Source: Pyrus communis
Lineage: Eukaryota > Streptophyta > Magnoliopsida > Rosales > Rosaceae
Assembly: GCF_963583255.1 (NCBI RefSeq)
Contig: NC_084819.1
Coordinates: forward strand, 8,326,001-8,390,000
Length of the DNA stretch: 64,000 nt
Reading direction: 5' to 3'
Position 1 is the stretch's first letter. Each line of letters opens with the position of its first letter. Position numbers and translations under genes: made by a program. The notes below the pieces were generated by a model, which did no database searches, had not been told where the DNA came from, and was given only the letters and a program-made list of their open reading frames with translations. Below, one piece after another: positions 45,471-57,900 of the stretch.

Positions 45471-45911
45471 GGCATTTTTGTCTTTCTTGAGAAAAAATCC
45501 TAGTGTCATCTCTATGATTTTGAAATTATTTTTTGCTCCACAATACCTATCAAATGTAGAGAACAAACCCCTCTCTCACATTTTCTGTATAAATACTTTG
45601 CTCTCAATCCTATTTCCCAATGAAACAAATATAATATTTTTTTTAAAGTCAAAATTAAAAATAAAATTAGAAATAAATAAAAGGAAAGAATGAAAGCAGA
45701 AGCTATTGACTTCTTGATTAAAAATTTGAGTTTATATTCGATTTAATGCAGTGTACTATTTTTCTACTTTAATTAGACTTTTTAGTTAAACTTCTTAATT
45801 TATGCCTTTTTATTTTTATTTTTAATTTAAATATTTAAATATTAGAGTTTAACTATTTTTCTAAAAAATAAATAAAATTTAGGACTAGAACATCAAATGT
45901 GTTTGGTAAAA
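45471..45911. other. Intergenic, AT-rich
   Basis: Short random frames only; no repeat boundary seen. Confidence 0.35.
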
Positions 45912-46115
45912 AAAAGGGATAGAGATCCTCCTCGGATACCTTTCTCCTAATCCACCAAATCAGGGAATCCGTACCATTGAAATTTGATCCAACAGCTGAA
46001 GTTATTATAACTTTTAAGTGGGACCCTATTTGTAGCTGTTGGATCAAATTTTAATGGCACAGATCCCGGATGGATTAGGAGGAAGGGATCTGGAGAGGAT
46101 CCCTTTCCAAAAAAA
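45912..46115. repeat. MITE with GGGATCC-type inverted ends
   Basis: Left AAAGGGATAGAGATCCTCCT and internal TTGATCCAACAGCT pair with the right GGAGAGGATCCCTTT and AGCTGTTGGATCAAAT. Total about 200 bp, no ORF. Flanked by A-rich runs that hide any target duplication. Confidence 0.7.
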
Positions 46116-46629
46116 AAAGGGCTTTTAAAAAAAAAAATGTTGTCAATGACAGTAGAAAAGTATAGAAAAGCAGAAGCAAAGTCTACCATGCTTCTAAAAA
46201 AAATGTTTGTATAGTAATTAGAATCCATTTAATAAAATTTTCAAATGGCAAGTATACCCCACATATTTTACAAAATTACAATAATTGCCTCTACATTATT
46301 CTCTTTGGCAATTATTATATCACATTAAATACTATATATTTTTTAGTCATTTAACATATTCACAACAATTTATATAAAAGTTTACCAAACACTAAGACAC
46401 TATTTTGTTTGTTAAAAGCACATTACAAAATAAAGTTTAGCAAACAGTCAACAACTTTATTTTACAACTGTTTATTTTTATAGCACATCAAAAGCAATTT
46501 TTTCAAAAAGCACGTCAATACCAAACTAGCCCTTAATATATCTACCATTCATAAAAATAGTTCAAAGAAATTTAATCCTCATGTATATATATATAGAATA
46601 AACGATATCGATTTTATTCATATCAAGAA
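46116..46629. other. Intergenic, AT-rich
   Basis: No gene. Contains TTTACCAAACAC and TTTAGCAAACAG-like motifs that may be MITE debris. Confidence 0.35.
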
Positions 46630-46835
46630 GAAGGCATACAATCTTCAAAGAGGGTGTTCTAAATCAAATCTGGAGGTTCCTCAAACCAACAAAAATTATA
46701 AGAAGAAAATAAGGCCAAGTTGGCTAATCTATAAGCTGCACCATTGGCGGAACGACAAATATGACAAATTTTAGAGGAAACGAAGCCCTGCAAACTCTCC
46801 TGAATGTCATCAACCAGTAAATCCATAAAGGAAGA

Positions 46836-47129
46836 TGTCACATCTCGGCCCAGGCCCCCACCCCATCCCGGGCTCGACTCCACTGTAGCACGATATTGTC
46901 CGCTTTGGGCCCCGACCATGCCCTCACGGTTTTGTTTCTAGGAACTCACACGAGAACTTCCCAGTGGGTCACTCATCATGAGATTGCTCTCGCACGCTAC
47001 TCGCTTAACTTCGGAGTTCTGATGAAACCTAAAACCAGTGAGCTCCCAAAAGGCCATGTGCTATGTGGAGATGGGAATATACATATAAGGCTTCATGATC
47101 CACTCTCCTGGACGATGTGGGATGTTATA
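46836..47129 (-). mobile_element. Cassandra TRIM solo LTR
   Basis: 294 bases flanked by the 5-bp duplication GAAGA (46831-46835 and 47130-47134), ending TGTCACATC on the plus strand. On the minus strand it starts with an altered TATAACATCCCACATCG (TGTAACATCCCAC is usual), then GGCCTTTTGGGAGCTCACTG, a 5S-rRNA-like block, CCCAGTGGG-type sequence reversed, GGGGCCCAAAGCGGACAATA and GATGTGACA. This order is that of Cassandra LTRs, terminal-repeat retrotransposons in miniature that carry a 5S domain. It sits inside the RNase H of a LINE remnant. Confidence 0.92.
46948..47024 (-). other. 5S-rRNA-like domain within the Cassandra LTR
   Basis: On the minus strand CAGAACTCCGAAGTTAAGCG and, after a variable part, GTGACCCACTGGGAAGTTCT match the conserved 5S rRNA region spanning the internal Pol III control region. 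The C-box start reads GATGAGTGACC where GATGGGTGACC is usual. It is not a 5S gene: both ends of 5S are missing. Confidence 0.85.
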
Positions 47130-47823
47130 GAAGACCCCCTCTTCAAGCTCCTAACTCCCTGAACAACCTGCTAAGCATCACTTTCTAAGAGAATATTCTA
47201 GAAATTCCGTTGCATAACCAAGTAGAGTCCTTCTTGAGCAGTAGGAAGTTCAACCGTGTAGAGGTTATTGACGTGAGACACTCGGTGAACGAAACCTACA
47301 ATATTAGTGGCTACACAGAAGACACCATCCACGTTGATCTTAATCCATCCCGATGGAGGAGGAGACCATCGGAAATCCAAGTGTAGAGGTCAATGTTGGG
47401 ATGCAGGTTAGGCATTAATGAAAGCATCTAGATGAAAACTTGTTGAATAGCTCACAAAGGTCGTCTCAAGCTTACCATTCCATAATAAGGGATTCCTAAT
47501 GCCCCATATTGAATGAACAAAAATCAAAAATAAATTAGAAAGAGTAGAAGAAAGAGAGGCAGTACACGCAAAAAACCAATCCCAATTGGAAGAGCACATT
47601 GCAGGTTTCTAACCCAAATTCATATTGGAGGAGAAGAAAACTGCTCAGGCAAATGGACAAGCACTGAACATATGCAGCGTTGGCTCCGAAGAGGAACTAC
47701 ACAAGATGCAAATATTGTCCACCATCATCCTTTTTTTTTTCTCTAAATTCGAGCGAGTGGGAAGGATGTTGAGGCAAGCCTTCCAAACACACATTTTCAC
47801 CTTACATGGAACAAAAGCTTTCC

Positions 47824-47929
47824 AGATTTTGTTCCATGTAGAAATAGCCTCAGTTTTTTGATTTGATGGGGAAGCTAGATTTTGTTCCATGTAGAAATAG
47901 CCTCAGTCTTTTGATTTGATGGGGAAGCT
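47824..47929. repeat. 53-base tandem duplication in the LINE remnant
   Basis: AGATTTTGTTCCATGTAGAA and the following ~33 bases are repeated with period 53 and one difference. 53 is not a multiple of three, so it breaks the LINE frame. Confidence 0.88.
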
Positions 47930-48199
47930 AGATCACGTAGAGAGACAACAACATTATAGGCACTTTTAACGGAAAACAGCCTCTTTGAATTGTAATGCCA
48001 CATTAAGCTATCGAGGGGCAACCTTCCTTTTAACAGAATGGAGAAAATCATAGCTGCCTCACAAGGAAGGAATAAAAGGAGATTAGTGTTCCAAAAGGCC
48101 GACTCTGTGATAATCAATGAGGACACCAAATGCACATCACAACCTGCATAGGGTCTAAAAAGATGCAAAATACGAATACAGCACCTGTCCCCTACTCAC

Positions 48200-48310
48200 C
48201 ATTGAGAACCACTCTCCAGAATAGGATGGGCTTCCATGATACCTCTCCAGCATGCGGATGGAGCTTCCATGATACCTCTCCAACATGCAGATAGGGCTTC
48301 CAAAATCCTT
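48200..48310. repeat. Short tandem repeats of about 38 bases
   Basis: Three degenerate units with GGCTTCCATGATACCTCTCC or GGAGCTTCCATGATACCTCT, each followed by AGCATGCGGAT-like sequence. No coding frame. Confidence 0.65.
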
Positions 48311-48638
48311 ATATATTTATCTCTACTAATAGAATGCGAGAATAAATACATATTAGTGTATATGATATATATAATACCTAGAACATGGATTAGTTAGAAC
48401 AATTAACCTATAATGAAGTAGAAACAAAAATTAAAATACGAACTGAGAGTCTAAGAAATTATATTTAATTTTTATGTTTAACTCTAAAATAATCTAAATT
48501 ACTTATTAATAGAACCCTCTTTGTTAAATAAAAGAGACTGAAAAGATTGTTTATTATTCTATTCACAAAAAAAAAAAAAAAAAAAAATTTATGGGCAATT
48601 TGTTTTTTTATTAAGCTTCACCAACTTGTGACATTTTA
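48311..48638. other. AT-rich spacer with a poly-A run
   Basis: A 23-base A run near 48567 and no gene. Confidence 0.4.
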
Positions 48639-50832
48639 CGACACACTCCGACCGAAATCAAGGCATACTGCCCGTCATGTGAGAGTGACGTAACCAAGTG
48701 CACAGTGCGGAAGCTAAGAATAATAATAAAAGTACGAAAAATAAAAATCAAACTACACACAGAGTAGTTACACATACATAAGCAAGTGTAAGTGTGAAAA
48801 ACAATATTCAGAGCACAAAAAACCTAGTGTAGTCCAGAGGAACAAACACTACTAAACACACCCAGAGGGGGTCCTACACTGGAGATAATCTGTCAGATAT
48901 GCCGTGAATTCCTCAAGAACACCAAAAGAGCAATCCAAACTAGAACATGGAGGGGCGCAAAACAGAAAGTGTGAGTGGGCAAAAACAAAACTTTTCAAAA
49001 TCATTTCATTAACAAAAGTTCTAACCCCTCACCGTAAAACCTGTATAATTTCCCAGAAAATAGAATATACACATATATAGAAAACATGCCCAGAAATATG
49101 CCATGTCGAATGCCTCCACTCAAAATGTAAGTAACCCAGGTAATATCAAACAATGCATATAATATGTCAGCCGGAGTCACCTAACGTGACCTGTACGGCT
49201 GAATCTAGAGCTCAAATCCCTAACTCACTAACTATACCTACACACGAGTCGGAACCACCTAAAGTGGTCTGTACGACAGGATTGGGTGTAAATAAATACG
49301 CTCAAGTGCTATGATTACGTGAAGACTGGCCGAATAATCGCAGGTCACCTATTAGTCGGAACCACCTAAAGTGGTCTGTACAACAGGACTGTACACCTAA
49401 CTTGGATTCAAGATGAGCATGTGGTGCAGGAGGTGAACATCACGTGAAGGACTGTGCCCTACTCTGGGCGGGAGCACTAACATGGGGGGTGTAGGTTATG
49501 AGCTCTCTACGTATCTCGTATAACTACAAATCATCATCATAAACCATAACTTACCTAGTACTTACCTGTGCGTTCGCAGCACCAAACATACATATATGCA
49601 ACTACTAATACATAAATCAATAGGCAAACGCAATGCATGGCATTTAAAACATATAAACATTCCATTTCATTTTCTGTGAAAAACCACAATATATAGGTAT
49701 ATACGGAAAACCAAAAGCCCACTTACTGGTATGTGGAAGGGTTGTAACCCCCTTGCCTCGCGCTCGTCCTCAGGATAGGTCTCATCTATATGCGAAACAA
49801 CTATAAAAACGTCAATTTAAAGCACATAATCAAAACTAGGTAATAACTTCTCATACAATTCTCAGATAGGGTGTATGAATACACCAACGTGATCTACTCA
49901 ACCTCACGAACATCCTTATAATTTTAAAATAATTTTTTGACGTCTTACGCGCCCCCACGGGCCGGCCAAGGTATGGCCACACGTGCTGCCCACGCGCAGG
50001 CACGTGCCTGGCCCACTAACGGAATCCCTAACGGCGTTAGGGAATATTCCGTCTAACAGTAAGCATATTCCGTTAAAATTAACCTGACACCGTTAAGAAT
50101 ATTTCGTTAACTTAACGAAATATTCCCCTGTCTTCTTCGGTGAGTCTCGCCGGAGCCGCCGCCATCTACATTGTCGGAAACTAGGAAAAATTTCAAAACT
50201 TCATATCTTCTTCATTTTTCAACCAAATTCCATGAAATTGGTACCAAAATGAAGCTTACAACAAGTACAACAAAACCTTACCACTTTGGAGCCCTAAAAC
50301 CAACGGAATCTTGCCAGAAAAACCCACGATATTTCGGCCAAACCTCCAACTCATTGAAACTGAGCTTCCCGACGTCCAAAACGCTTCAACTTTCTTCCCC
50401 GAGCTTCGTGAGGGCCTCCTAAAGCTCCATGTGACCTTAAAAAACTCCTCAAAACTTCACGATCACGCGTGCATGAACAGTGCACAGAATCGAGATTCCT
50501 TGGTTCTCGGGTTTTTGAAGGTTTCACGTCCAACAAATGGTATGGATGAGTTCCTGAGCTTGCTAAGAATCCAAAACCCACCTTCAAACCTTTGATCCGT
50601 GCTTAGATGGTGTTCTTCGAAATTGTCCGTACGAAGAAGAAGAAGAAAAAGGAGAGAGAGAGAGTGTTCGTGACAGAAAGAGAGAGACACGAGAGTGATA
50701 TGGGTGTGTGTGTGTGTCCTGTAGAGTCAACACCAAAAACAACAAAACAACACCCCACAACACCAAATACGTCCAAGGGCATTTTAGTCATTTCGCACCT
50801 ATGGTACAATTAATTCGGGACGGGCTGTCACA
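48639..50832 (-). mobile_element. Solo LTR related to element D
   Basis: 2194 bases alignable end to end with the LTRs of D (CGACACACTCCGACC...GGGCTGTCACA) but clearly diverged (roughly 80 percent by eye), flanked by TTTTA at 48634-48638 and 50833-50837. The first base of the TG end is mutated. There is no interior, so it is a solo LTR of an older or sister subfamily. It keeps the cluster of palindromes with altered sequence. Confidence 0.88.
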
Positions 50833-50961
50833 TTTTAAAAACAAAAATAAAAGACGCACAAGGTGTGTAGTCATATGCTATTTTTAATAAAAATAATATT
50901 ATTCATGAAAGATAACATTATTATAGTTTAGGTCAATACTAAGAGATCAAATTTCTAAAGA

Positions 50962-51279
50962 TAATGTTAGGGAAACTAAATTTGTAGACAAAAAGGCTAG
51001 GAAGATAAAATTTGTAAACTAAATGACATATAAGTTGATGATTAGATTATTATTTAAGAGTTAATAAACATGCTTATTTCCTATTAGTAACACATCATTG
51101 GGTTTATAAATTTTGTCTACAAATTTAGTCATATAGTATTATCTATTTTGTAAACTAAAAGACATGAAAATTAATGATTGAATTATTACTTAAGCGTTGA
51201 TAAATGTGCTCATTTATATTAGTGACAAATCATTTAGTTTGCAAATTTTGTCTACAAATTTAGTATCTCTAGCACTACC
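50962..51279. repeat. MITE with CTAAATTTGTAGAC-type ends
   Basis: Left ATGTTAGGGAAACTAAATTTGTAG.. pairs with right CTACAAATTTAGTATCTCTAGCAC as inverted termini. An internal partial copy (TTTGTCTACAAATTTAGTC near 51113) suggests a nested or duplicated element. No ORF. The bases up to ~51530 are AT-rich with nothing further recognised. Confidence 0.65.
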
Positions 51280-51529
51280 CAATTTCTAAATCAAATTTTA
51301 TATACCAAATAGTATAATCGTTGATAATTGAATTATTAGTTAAATATTAATTAATTAGCTTATTTTTTATTTGTAATACATTATTTAATTTAAAATTTTA
51401 ATCTCCTTAATATTATCTTATTATAAGATCAATAAAGCTTAATTTTTACTAAAAAAAAAAAAGATCAATAAAACTTAATGAGACTTACAACCTATGTCAA
51501 GTTTACTCGTATAAGAATCCCTACTTCCT

Positions 51530-51958
51530 CTCACAATCTCTCTTTCGCCCCGAATCCGTCTCAGTTTCAGAGCTCTCCAGTGTCCCCAGGTTCGTCTCCA
51601 ACCCAGAGATAAAGTCTAGAGAGAGAGAAAGAACAGGTCTCTCTCTTCCTACTTCGAGTCTCAGAAGATTATAGATTTTCACTTTTGAAAACGACGATGA
51701 TCGACATATGCATGCCTGCATTTTCCTTTCTCATATTTAATTTTGATTTTGATTGATGGTACCCGACATCTATACATATAATTATATATGTGTGTGTCTA
51801 TATATATATATATTCATTGTTCTTATCAGTCAATCTCCGTTTCTGTTGCAGGTACTTCTTCAACACAAAGAGAATGGGGAATTAACTCGATTATCGCTTC
51901 CAGTCGTCTCTTTCCGCATTACGTCTAACCCGACGCCCTGTCGGTTCGGTTCGCGAAA
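51530..51958 (+). other. 5' untranslated region of the ORP gene with a probable intron
   Basis: CT-rich sequence (51530-51660) typical of a plant 5' UTR is followed by an AT-rich stretch with a T/A-rich 3' end and TGTTGCAG at 51843-51850, a good splice acceptor. A possible donor is CCCCAG|GTTCGT near 51590. The exact transcription start cannot be fixed. Confidence 0.45.
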
Positions 51959-54900
51959 ATGCGGGTCAAAGAGATGCACCCGCTCTGCTGCATCACGCTC
52001 GAGAGCGCGGGTCTCGGCGACCAATCGCCGGAGATCTCGCTGTCCCGGACCCGGAGCCTCCCGGCGAGTCTGGCCGCGGCTCAGGTCCGATCTGACGCTA
52101 ATACCGCCGGCCGGGCATCGGGATCTGAGGCCACCGTCGCCGGAGTCCTCCAGAAGTGGACCAATTACAGCAAGGGGTGGAGATCCAGGTGGTTCCTTCT
52201 CCGAAACGGCGTCCTCTCCTACTCCAAGATTCGACGACCCGAAACGCTAAGCCTGTTAACCCCAAACGACGACGACGTTCGACTCATCGGCGAGATCTCC
52301 ACTCACCGCCTTTCCCGGATGAACAGCGGGACGGGAAGCCGGCGGAGCAAAAAACCCCCGAAAACGGTTGGAATCGTCCAGCTCAAGGTAAATGTACGTT
52401 TCTCGTTTTTCTCCTCTGCGATCAGATTGCAGAGCAGCAATGCTACAATCCGGAAGGCCGAAGCCAAGCCATTTTTGTCGCTATTTCAGCAAAGCTTTCT
52501 AATATGGGGAGGGACTTGATTCAAAAATTTAACCAAAACGCTACCTTTTTCTCTGTTTTGTCAATTTGTCAGGTCCTTCTGATTAATTAGTTTTTAATTT
52601 TCTTGGGTCAGATTCTGAATCTGCAATAAACATGGACCGGCGGTTCACCGCATTGTTCGTCGTATCCTGGATTTTGGTTTCTCTGATTTTTCTGGGTCTT
52701 GATTTTCAATTTCAATTTTTAACAGTTTAACTGGGTGTTTGTGTGAGTGGGTCACATCAGCAGGTGGATATGGGGGGCGATAGGCTACGTTGTAGACCTC
52801 GGTATTATCCTGGGGTCATATCACTGCTGGATTTTTATTCGTTGTAGACCTCGGTATTACCCCTTCTCAAATTTTAAATGCTTCACGTCACTAAAATAGA
52901 GAAGAAAACAAAGCGTGGGTTTTACTTTACTTGTAGACGTGACTTGGGGTTTTATTTTACTTTTTTTTTTTTTTAAAGAAGAAGTAGGGAAAGAGGGTAG
53001 TGATCGGACGGTGGGGAGGGTGTTTGATCTGAAAAATGGAAATGAGATTCTGTGATTTTTCTGGTTTTTTGTTTTTTTTTGTTTCTTTTTTTTTTTTTGC
53101 TTTTGACTTGGCGTGCGATTGGTTTCCACGCCAAGGGTTGCTTTTGAGTTTTTATATTTTGATGGCAGAGTAGCGGTTTGAAAAATGGGTTTGGTTACAC
53201 TGTGGGAAGACTATGAGAGCATTAGGTGGATTTGTTTCAATCTTTTTCAAAACCCAGGTTTTTATAACCTTGGTTTTTCTGTACTGTGGTGATCTTAGAA
53301 CCGGAGGGAGGAGGGGTTGCCGACTTGCCGGTTTCGGGTAGATCTCTGATTTGGGTTTCCGAATGGATATCGAATGATCTCGCTTGAGATGCATTGTTGA
53401 TGTCATTAATTTAGAAGCTTGAATCGTTTTTTATGTGGTTTGCAGATTGAAGGTGTGTTTTCTGCATTGATGATTTTCCATTTTCCTTTTGTAACAAGGA
53501 AATTGTTTTTGTTTTTTTTATAGTTGGTTTACCAAGTGACTATAAATTTGTGTTTGTGTTGAATGTTAAGTGCTAATACTTTGAATTTCATGTGTAATCT
53601 GAAAAGATTTGTTTGAGTTTGTTTTGCAGATCTCATCCTTCCGAGAAAGCAAGTCCGACGATCGGAAATTTTACATATTTACTGCTACGAAGACCCTTCA
53701 TTTAAGGACTAATTCAAAGAGCGATCGGGCTGCTTGGCTACAAGCTTTGGTATCAATTCGGACTCTATTTCCTCATAGATCCTTGAATGATAGTCTCTCC
53801 CTTGTACCAACTGATTTATCTATATCAACCGAAAGACTGAAAAAGCGCCTGCTTGAAGAGGGAACCGGTGAGAGCATTGTACAGGACTGTGAGCAGATAA
53901 TGCTCTCGGAGTTCTCTCAATTACAAGGACAGCTTAAGGTTATATGTGAACAACGATCAAATTTACTGGACACATTAAGGCAGTTCGAGGTAACTACTTT
54001 TAATACTACTTGGCACACTTGTTAAATATTTAATGAAAGCTTGCGCTTGCACATGATATCTTGAAGGGATGTGTTTGTCACATTGTTAATTGAAGGCTTA
54101 AACTTTACTCAGCCATGTTTCTTTTCAAATTGTACTTTCTCACACCTCTAACTGCAATTTTAGTCCTGTTCTTCTTCTACTTCCTTGACCTAATGAAAAT
54201 TCTTCCTCCTGGTTGGATGTTCGAACTTACTTTGGTCAGAATTTGGCCCATCAGGAAAACTAAAGAACCATTGTACTCAATATCTTCACTTTGGTTTTGA
54301 ATTTTGTAGTTACTTTTACTGATATTCTCAACTAATTTAAAACCATTGTACTATACTTTTATGGTCAGTGGGATTTCATTCTTAATATCTCATAGAACAG
54401 GTGCTTGTCATGGATGCACTCATTTATAGTGTCTAGCAGGACAATAATTGATAAGGGGTGTGCTATCCACACACCCCATTTTACTTCTTACACATCCCTT
54501 GTTAATTTCTATCCATTGATTTTCTTCAATTCATCCGATCCGACAGCCGAAAATTAGAAGGGTGTCTGAAAAGTAAAATGGGGTGTGTGAATGTCACACG
54601 CCATTGATAATATATGCATGTCCTCAACAGCTGGTTGGAAGAATATAAGGATTAAATTAGCATGCTGGGATATGCTTACTGAGTTTAGAACCACTTTTTA
54701 ATTCTTAACCTATGTCAATAACATGCAAGCAAGATTCATTTACTGGGGTATATGTTTTATATGAACTGCGCCTAAGTAACAAGCTCTGAGGGCTTAAAGA
54801 ATTAAACCATTACCATTCTGTACTTTTCTTTGAGCCTTAGGAAATTTCCGCTTTGAACAATTTGTTAGAGTATTAATGTTTCCATTCATAGAATAGTTTT

Positions 54901-57900
54901 ATTCTTTCTGGTGTTTTGTATGCCAGTCAGATAAAGTATAAAAGGGTTTGTTAAAATGCGTTATTATGTTCTTACCGTCTCACCTTTATGGTATAATTAC
55001 TGGTTATGTAATATCATTAAGCCAAATATTTTTTCATATGCAGGCAGCTAATTATGAAGCTGAAGCCTCTGGAATTCATGACGGTGAATATCAATTGACA
55101 AAGCATGAGTATTCAAGTTTGGGACCAGGAAAATATAGTGGTAAACATTTTATGCTACCTATCCACTTTCTGATACTTTCTTTCATTTTCTACTTTTAAG
55201 TACAATACACTTTCCTTGTATAATGAACAAAGAAAGTTGTTATTCTTGAGTGTACAAATGATTGCTTTAGACCTATAGTAAGGCTCTCCATGAGATGTTA
55301 GCTTTTGACTCGCGACGTGTGTTAGACTTGAACTACGCATTCCATTTTGTATTAAGATAATCCATTGAAGATCCATTCCTTGATAAAAAAACCTCTTTTC
55401 AACATGAGAGTTGCATTGAGGATGTACACATTGTGCAGAAGATATATATGCATAAACACATATATCCTCTCCATGAGATACTCTCTTAATTCTGGCCCTT
55501 GATTCTCCGTTTAGTTTTTCAATCCAATGGCTAGTAAATAAAAAAGAAGAAGAAGAGGTGTGCGCAGAAATCATGTCACAGCATCTAGCTGTTTGTAATA
55601 GAACTTGTACTGCTGGCCCGTGATTCTCCATTTGGTTTTCAATCCAATGGCTAGAAAAGAAAAGAGGTGTGTGCAGAAATGATGTCACAGCCCCTAGCTG
55701 TTTGTAATAGAACTTGTCATGCATTGTTTACCGGTGGTCACATGGGTTTATGCATGTAAAATTATGGTCAAGTGAAAATCTATTCTGTATAACAGATAGT
55801 TTTATTTGAACAAATAGTGCTACATTCTGTAATTAATGTTGACTGATTTCCAATTTGGATAGTTAGGTTTGAGCTTGTTGTCTTCATTTGACTCAAGGTG
55901 GCTGGTAATTTTAGGACCTAAAATGGTCCATGGAAAAACGTCTTTTTCTGTTCTTGCTTTGTTTCACAAAGAATTTTCTTTTGCTAATCAACTGTCTCTG
56001 AATGCTTAATTACTCAAAATTTCTGCCATCATAGAGCATTGTTTTATCTTTCTTCTTAGCATTTCGTGATTTGTTAACATCTGTTTTGGTTTTTAGAGTG
56101 CAGCACAACTGAATCATCGGACGATATTGAGAAACAAGAGCTTGAGGAAGTGTCAGATGAAGATGAAATGCCATTTCATGACACAAAAGAGTATTTCACT
56201 GAACCCAGCATAAGTTGTGGGTCTATGAAAGGAGTGGTAAATAACGCTAATAAGCAAAGTGAAGCTCAAAGTCAAACTAATAATGGTGAGGAGACGCAAA
56301 CTGAGAAGGAAGTTCAGGATTATAATTACCCACACGTTGAAAGGAGAAAAGAGCTTCCCACTCCAGTTGAGAAGGAGAAAGGGGTCAGCCTTTGGTCTAT
56401 GATTAAAGACAATGTGGGAAAGGATCTCACTCGAGTATGCCTTCCTGTGTACTTTAATGAGCCAATATCATCTCTTCAGAAGTGTTGTGAGGATTTGGAG
56501 TACTCGTATCTTTTGGACCGAGCATATGAGTATGGGAAAATGGTAAGGTTGGTGAGTGTGGGCTTTTTTACTTATTATACATTGCTGTCCTAATGTCATC
56601 TTTATGGTAGATATTGTCTGTATTGATGACTGCCCATACAGTTACCATTTTTTATTTGTTTTTAGTCTTACAATGTAAATCTTTTGGTGGTTATATTTGT
56701 GGAATAAATTTGTTTGAAATTTGATGTCTAGTAGAAGTCTTAGGAGGATAGCAGGAAGAATAGACTATTGGGAACATTGATTCGTCAATTTCTTGCATTA
56801 GAATAGTAAATCGAGTTTTTATTTGGCTGGAATGTGTGCTAGAATATTTTGTAGCGCCTCAATTATAATTTTATTGATTTTTTGTTGAATCTCACTTTGT
56901 TCGTTTTTGGTCCTTTATCTTATTAGGGAAACAGTCTCCAAAGGGTTCTAAATGTTGCTGCATTTGCAGTTTCTGGATATGCGTCATCTGTAGGGCGGCA
57001 CTGCAAGCCATTCAATCCCTTGTTAGGGGAAACTTATGAAGCTGACTATCCTGATAAAGGCATTCACTTCTTCTCCGAAAAGGTAAGGGAAGTAAAATAA
57101 ATGGGCACAGGTGTGATAAGTGAAAATGAGGGTGACATATGCATCAACTTGTGACAAGGATATAACCTCTTTACGAGATTACCCAATTTTAGAATAGAAA
57201 ACGCAACAGAAATCTTTTGACAATAAAGTGAGCGTTAAATAATGTGCCATTTTACAGAAACTGGGAGAAATGAAAAGTAGAAGTATGATAAATTGGCTTG
57301 GGTTTGATTCCTCCAAGAAATATAAGAAAACGGCATTGCCACTCATGTTTGAAGGGGCAGTTATAGTGCCTGGATCTTCAGTTAATAGTTATGATGAGAG
57401 AAAAATAGGTAAACAGTGTATGAAAGAAAAGGGGTTCAAACTTTTGGTCAAATGATTATGCAACTTGCAACGAACTATTGTCATTTAAACTCTTAGAAAG
57501 TTTATTAATAATCCTAGAAATTGAGAAAAGAAAAAAACTCAAAAAATGTGAATGTTTTTGAGAACTTGATATTCTTACAGTGGTTTTATATGTGTATACT
57601 TTTTTCTTAAGTTATCCTACTCAATCTAAAATATGTCAATAAATTTTACTTGATACAGGTTAGTCACCATCCAACACTCATTGCCTGTCATTGTGAAGGT
57701 AGAGGGTGGAAGTTCTGGGCTGACAGCAATATCCACACAAAATTTTGGGGACGATCAATTCAGCTTGACCCTGTTGGAGTTCTTAGCTTGCAGTTTGATG
57801 ATGGTGAACTTTTCCAGTGGAGCAAGGTATGCTTTACTATGTTGCATTTTTTTTTTTTTTTTGTATGCTACAAGTGTGCTTAAATATCTCTATGTTTTGT

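Larger units (their letters stand above)
46630..48180 (-). pseudogene. LINE (non-LTR) ORF2 3' remnant: RT zinc domain and RNase H
   Basis: Minus-strand pieces in order. 47875-48168 and 47645-47890 form the zf-RVT region (LFSVKSAYNVV, IWKAFVPCKVKMCVWKAC, then CILCSSSSEPTLHMFSAC with Cys/His ligands). 47408-47599 is the linker (FFACTASLSSTLSNLFLIFV). 47198-47380 is the RNase H start (GWIKINVDGVF). After the Cassandra insertion comes the RNase H end (DDIQESLQGFVSSKICHICR, ANGAAYRLANLALF). This is the C-terminal order of plant L1-type ORF2. RT proper is absent, a 53-base tandem duplication shifts the frame, and the insertion splits RNase H. Inactive. Confidence 0.8.

Noticed and set aside
46948..47024. 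5S rRNA gene
   Set aside because: Only the internal part of 5S is present and it is embedded in a Cassandra LTR with target duplications.
51753..52250. 165-aa plus-strand ORF overlapping the ORP start
   Set aside because: It is a shifted frame over the GC-rich first exon; the ORP frame has clear family sequence.
55155..55724. 189-aa minus-strand ORF
   Set aside because: It lies in intron 3 of the ORP gene and arises from a 120-base tandem duplication whose length is a multiple of three.
57270..57455. 61-aa ORF between ORP exons 5 and 6
   Set aside because: Including it would break the OSBP domain between FFSEK and VSHHP; flanking splice sites join cleanly without it.
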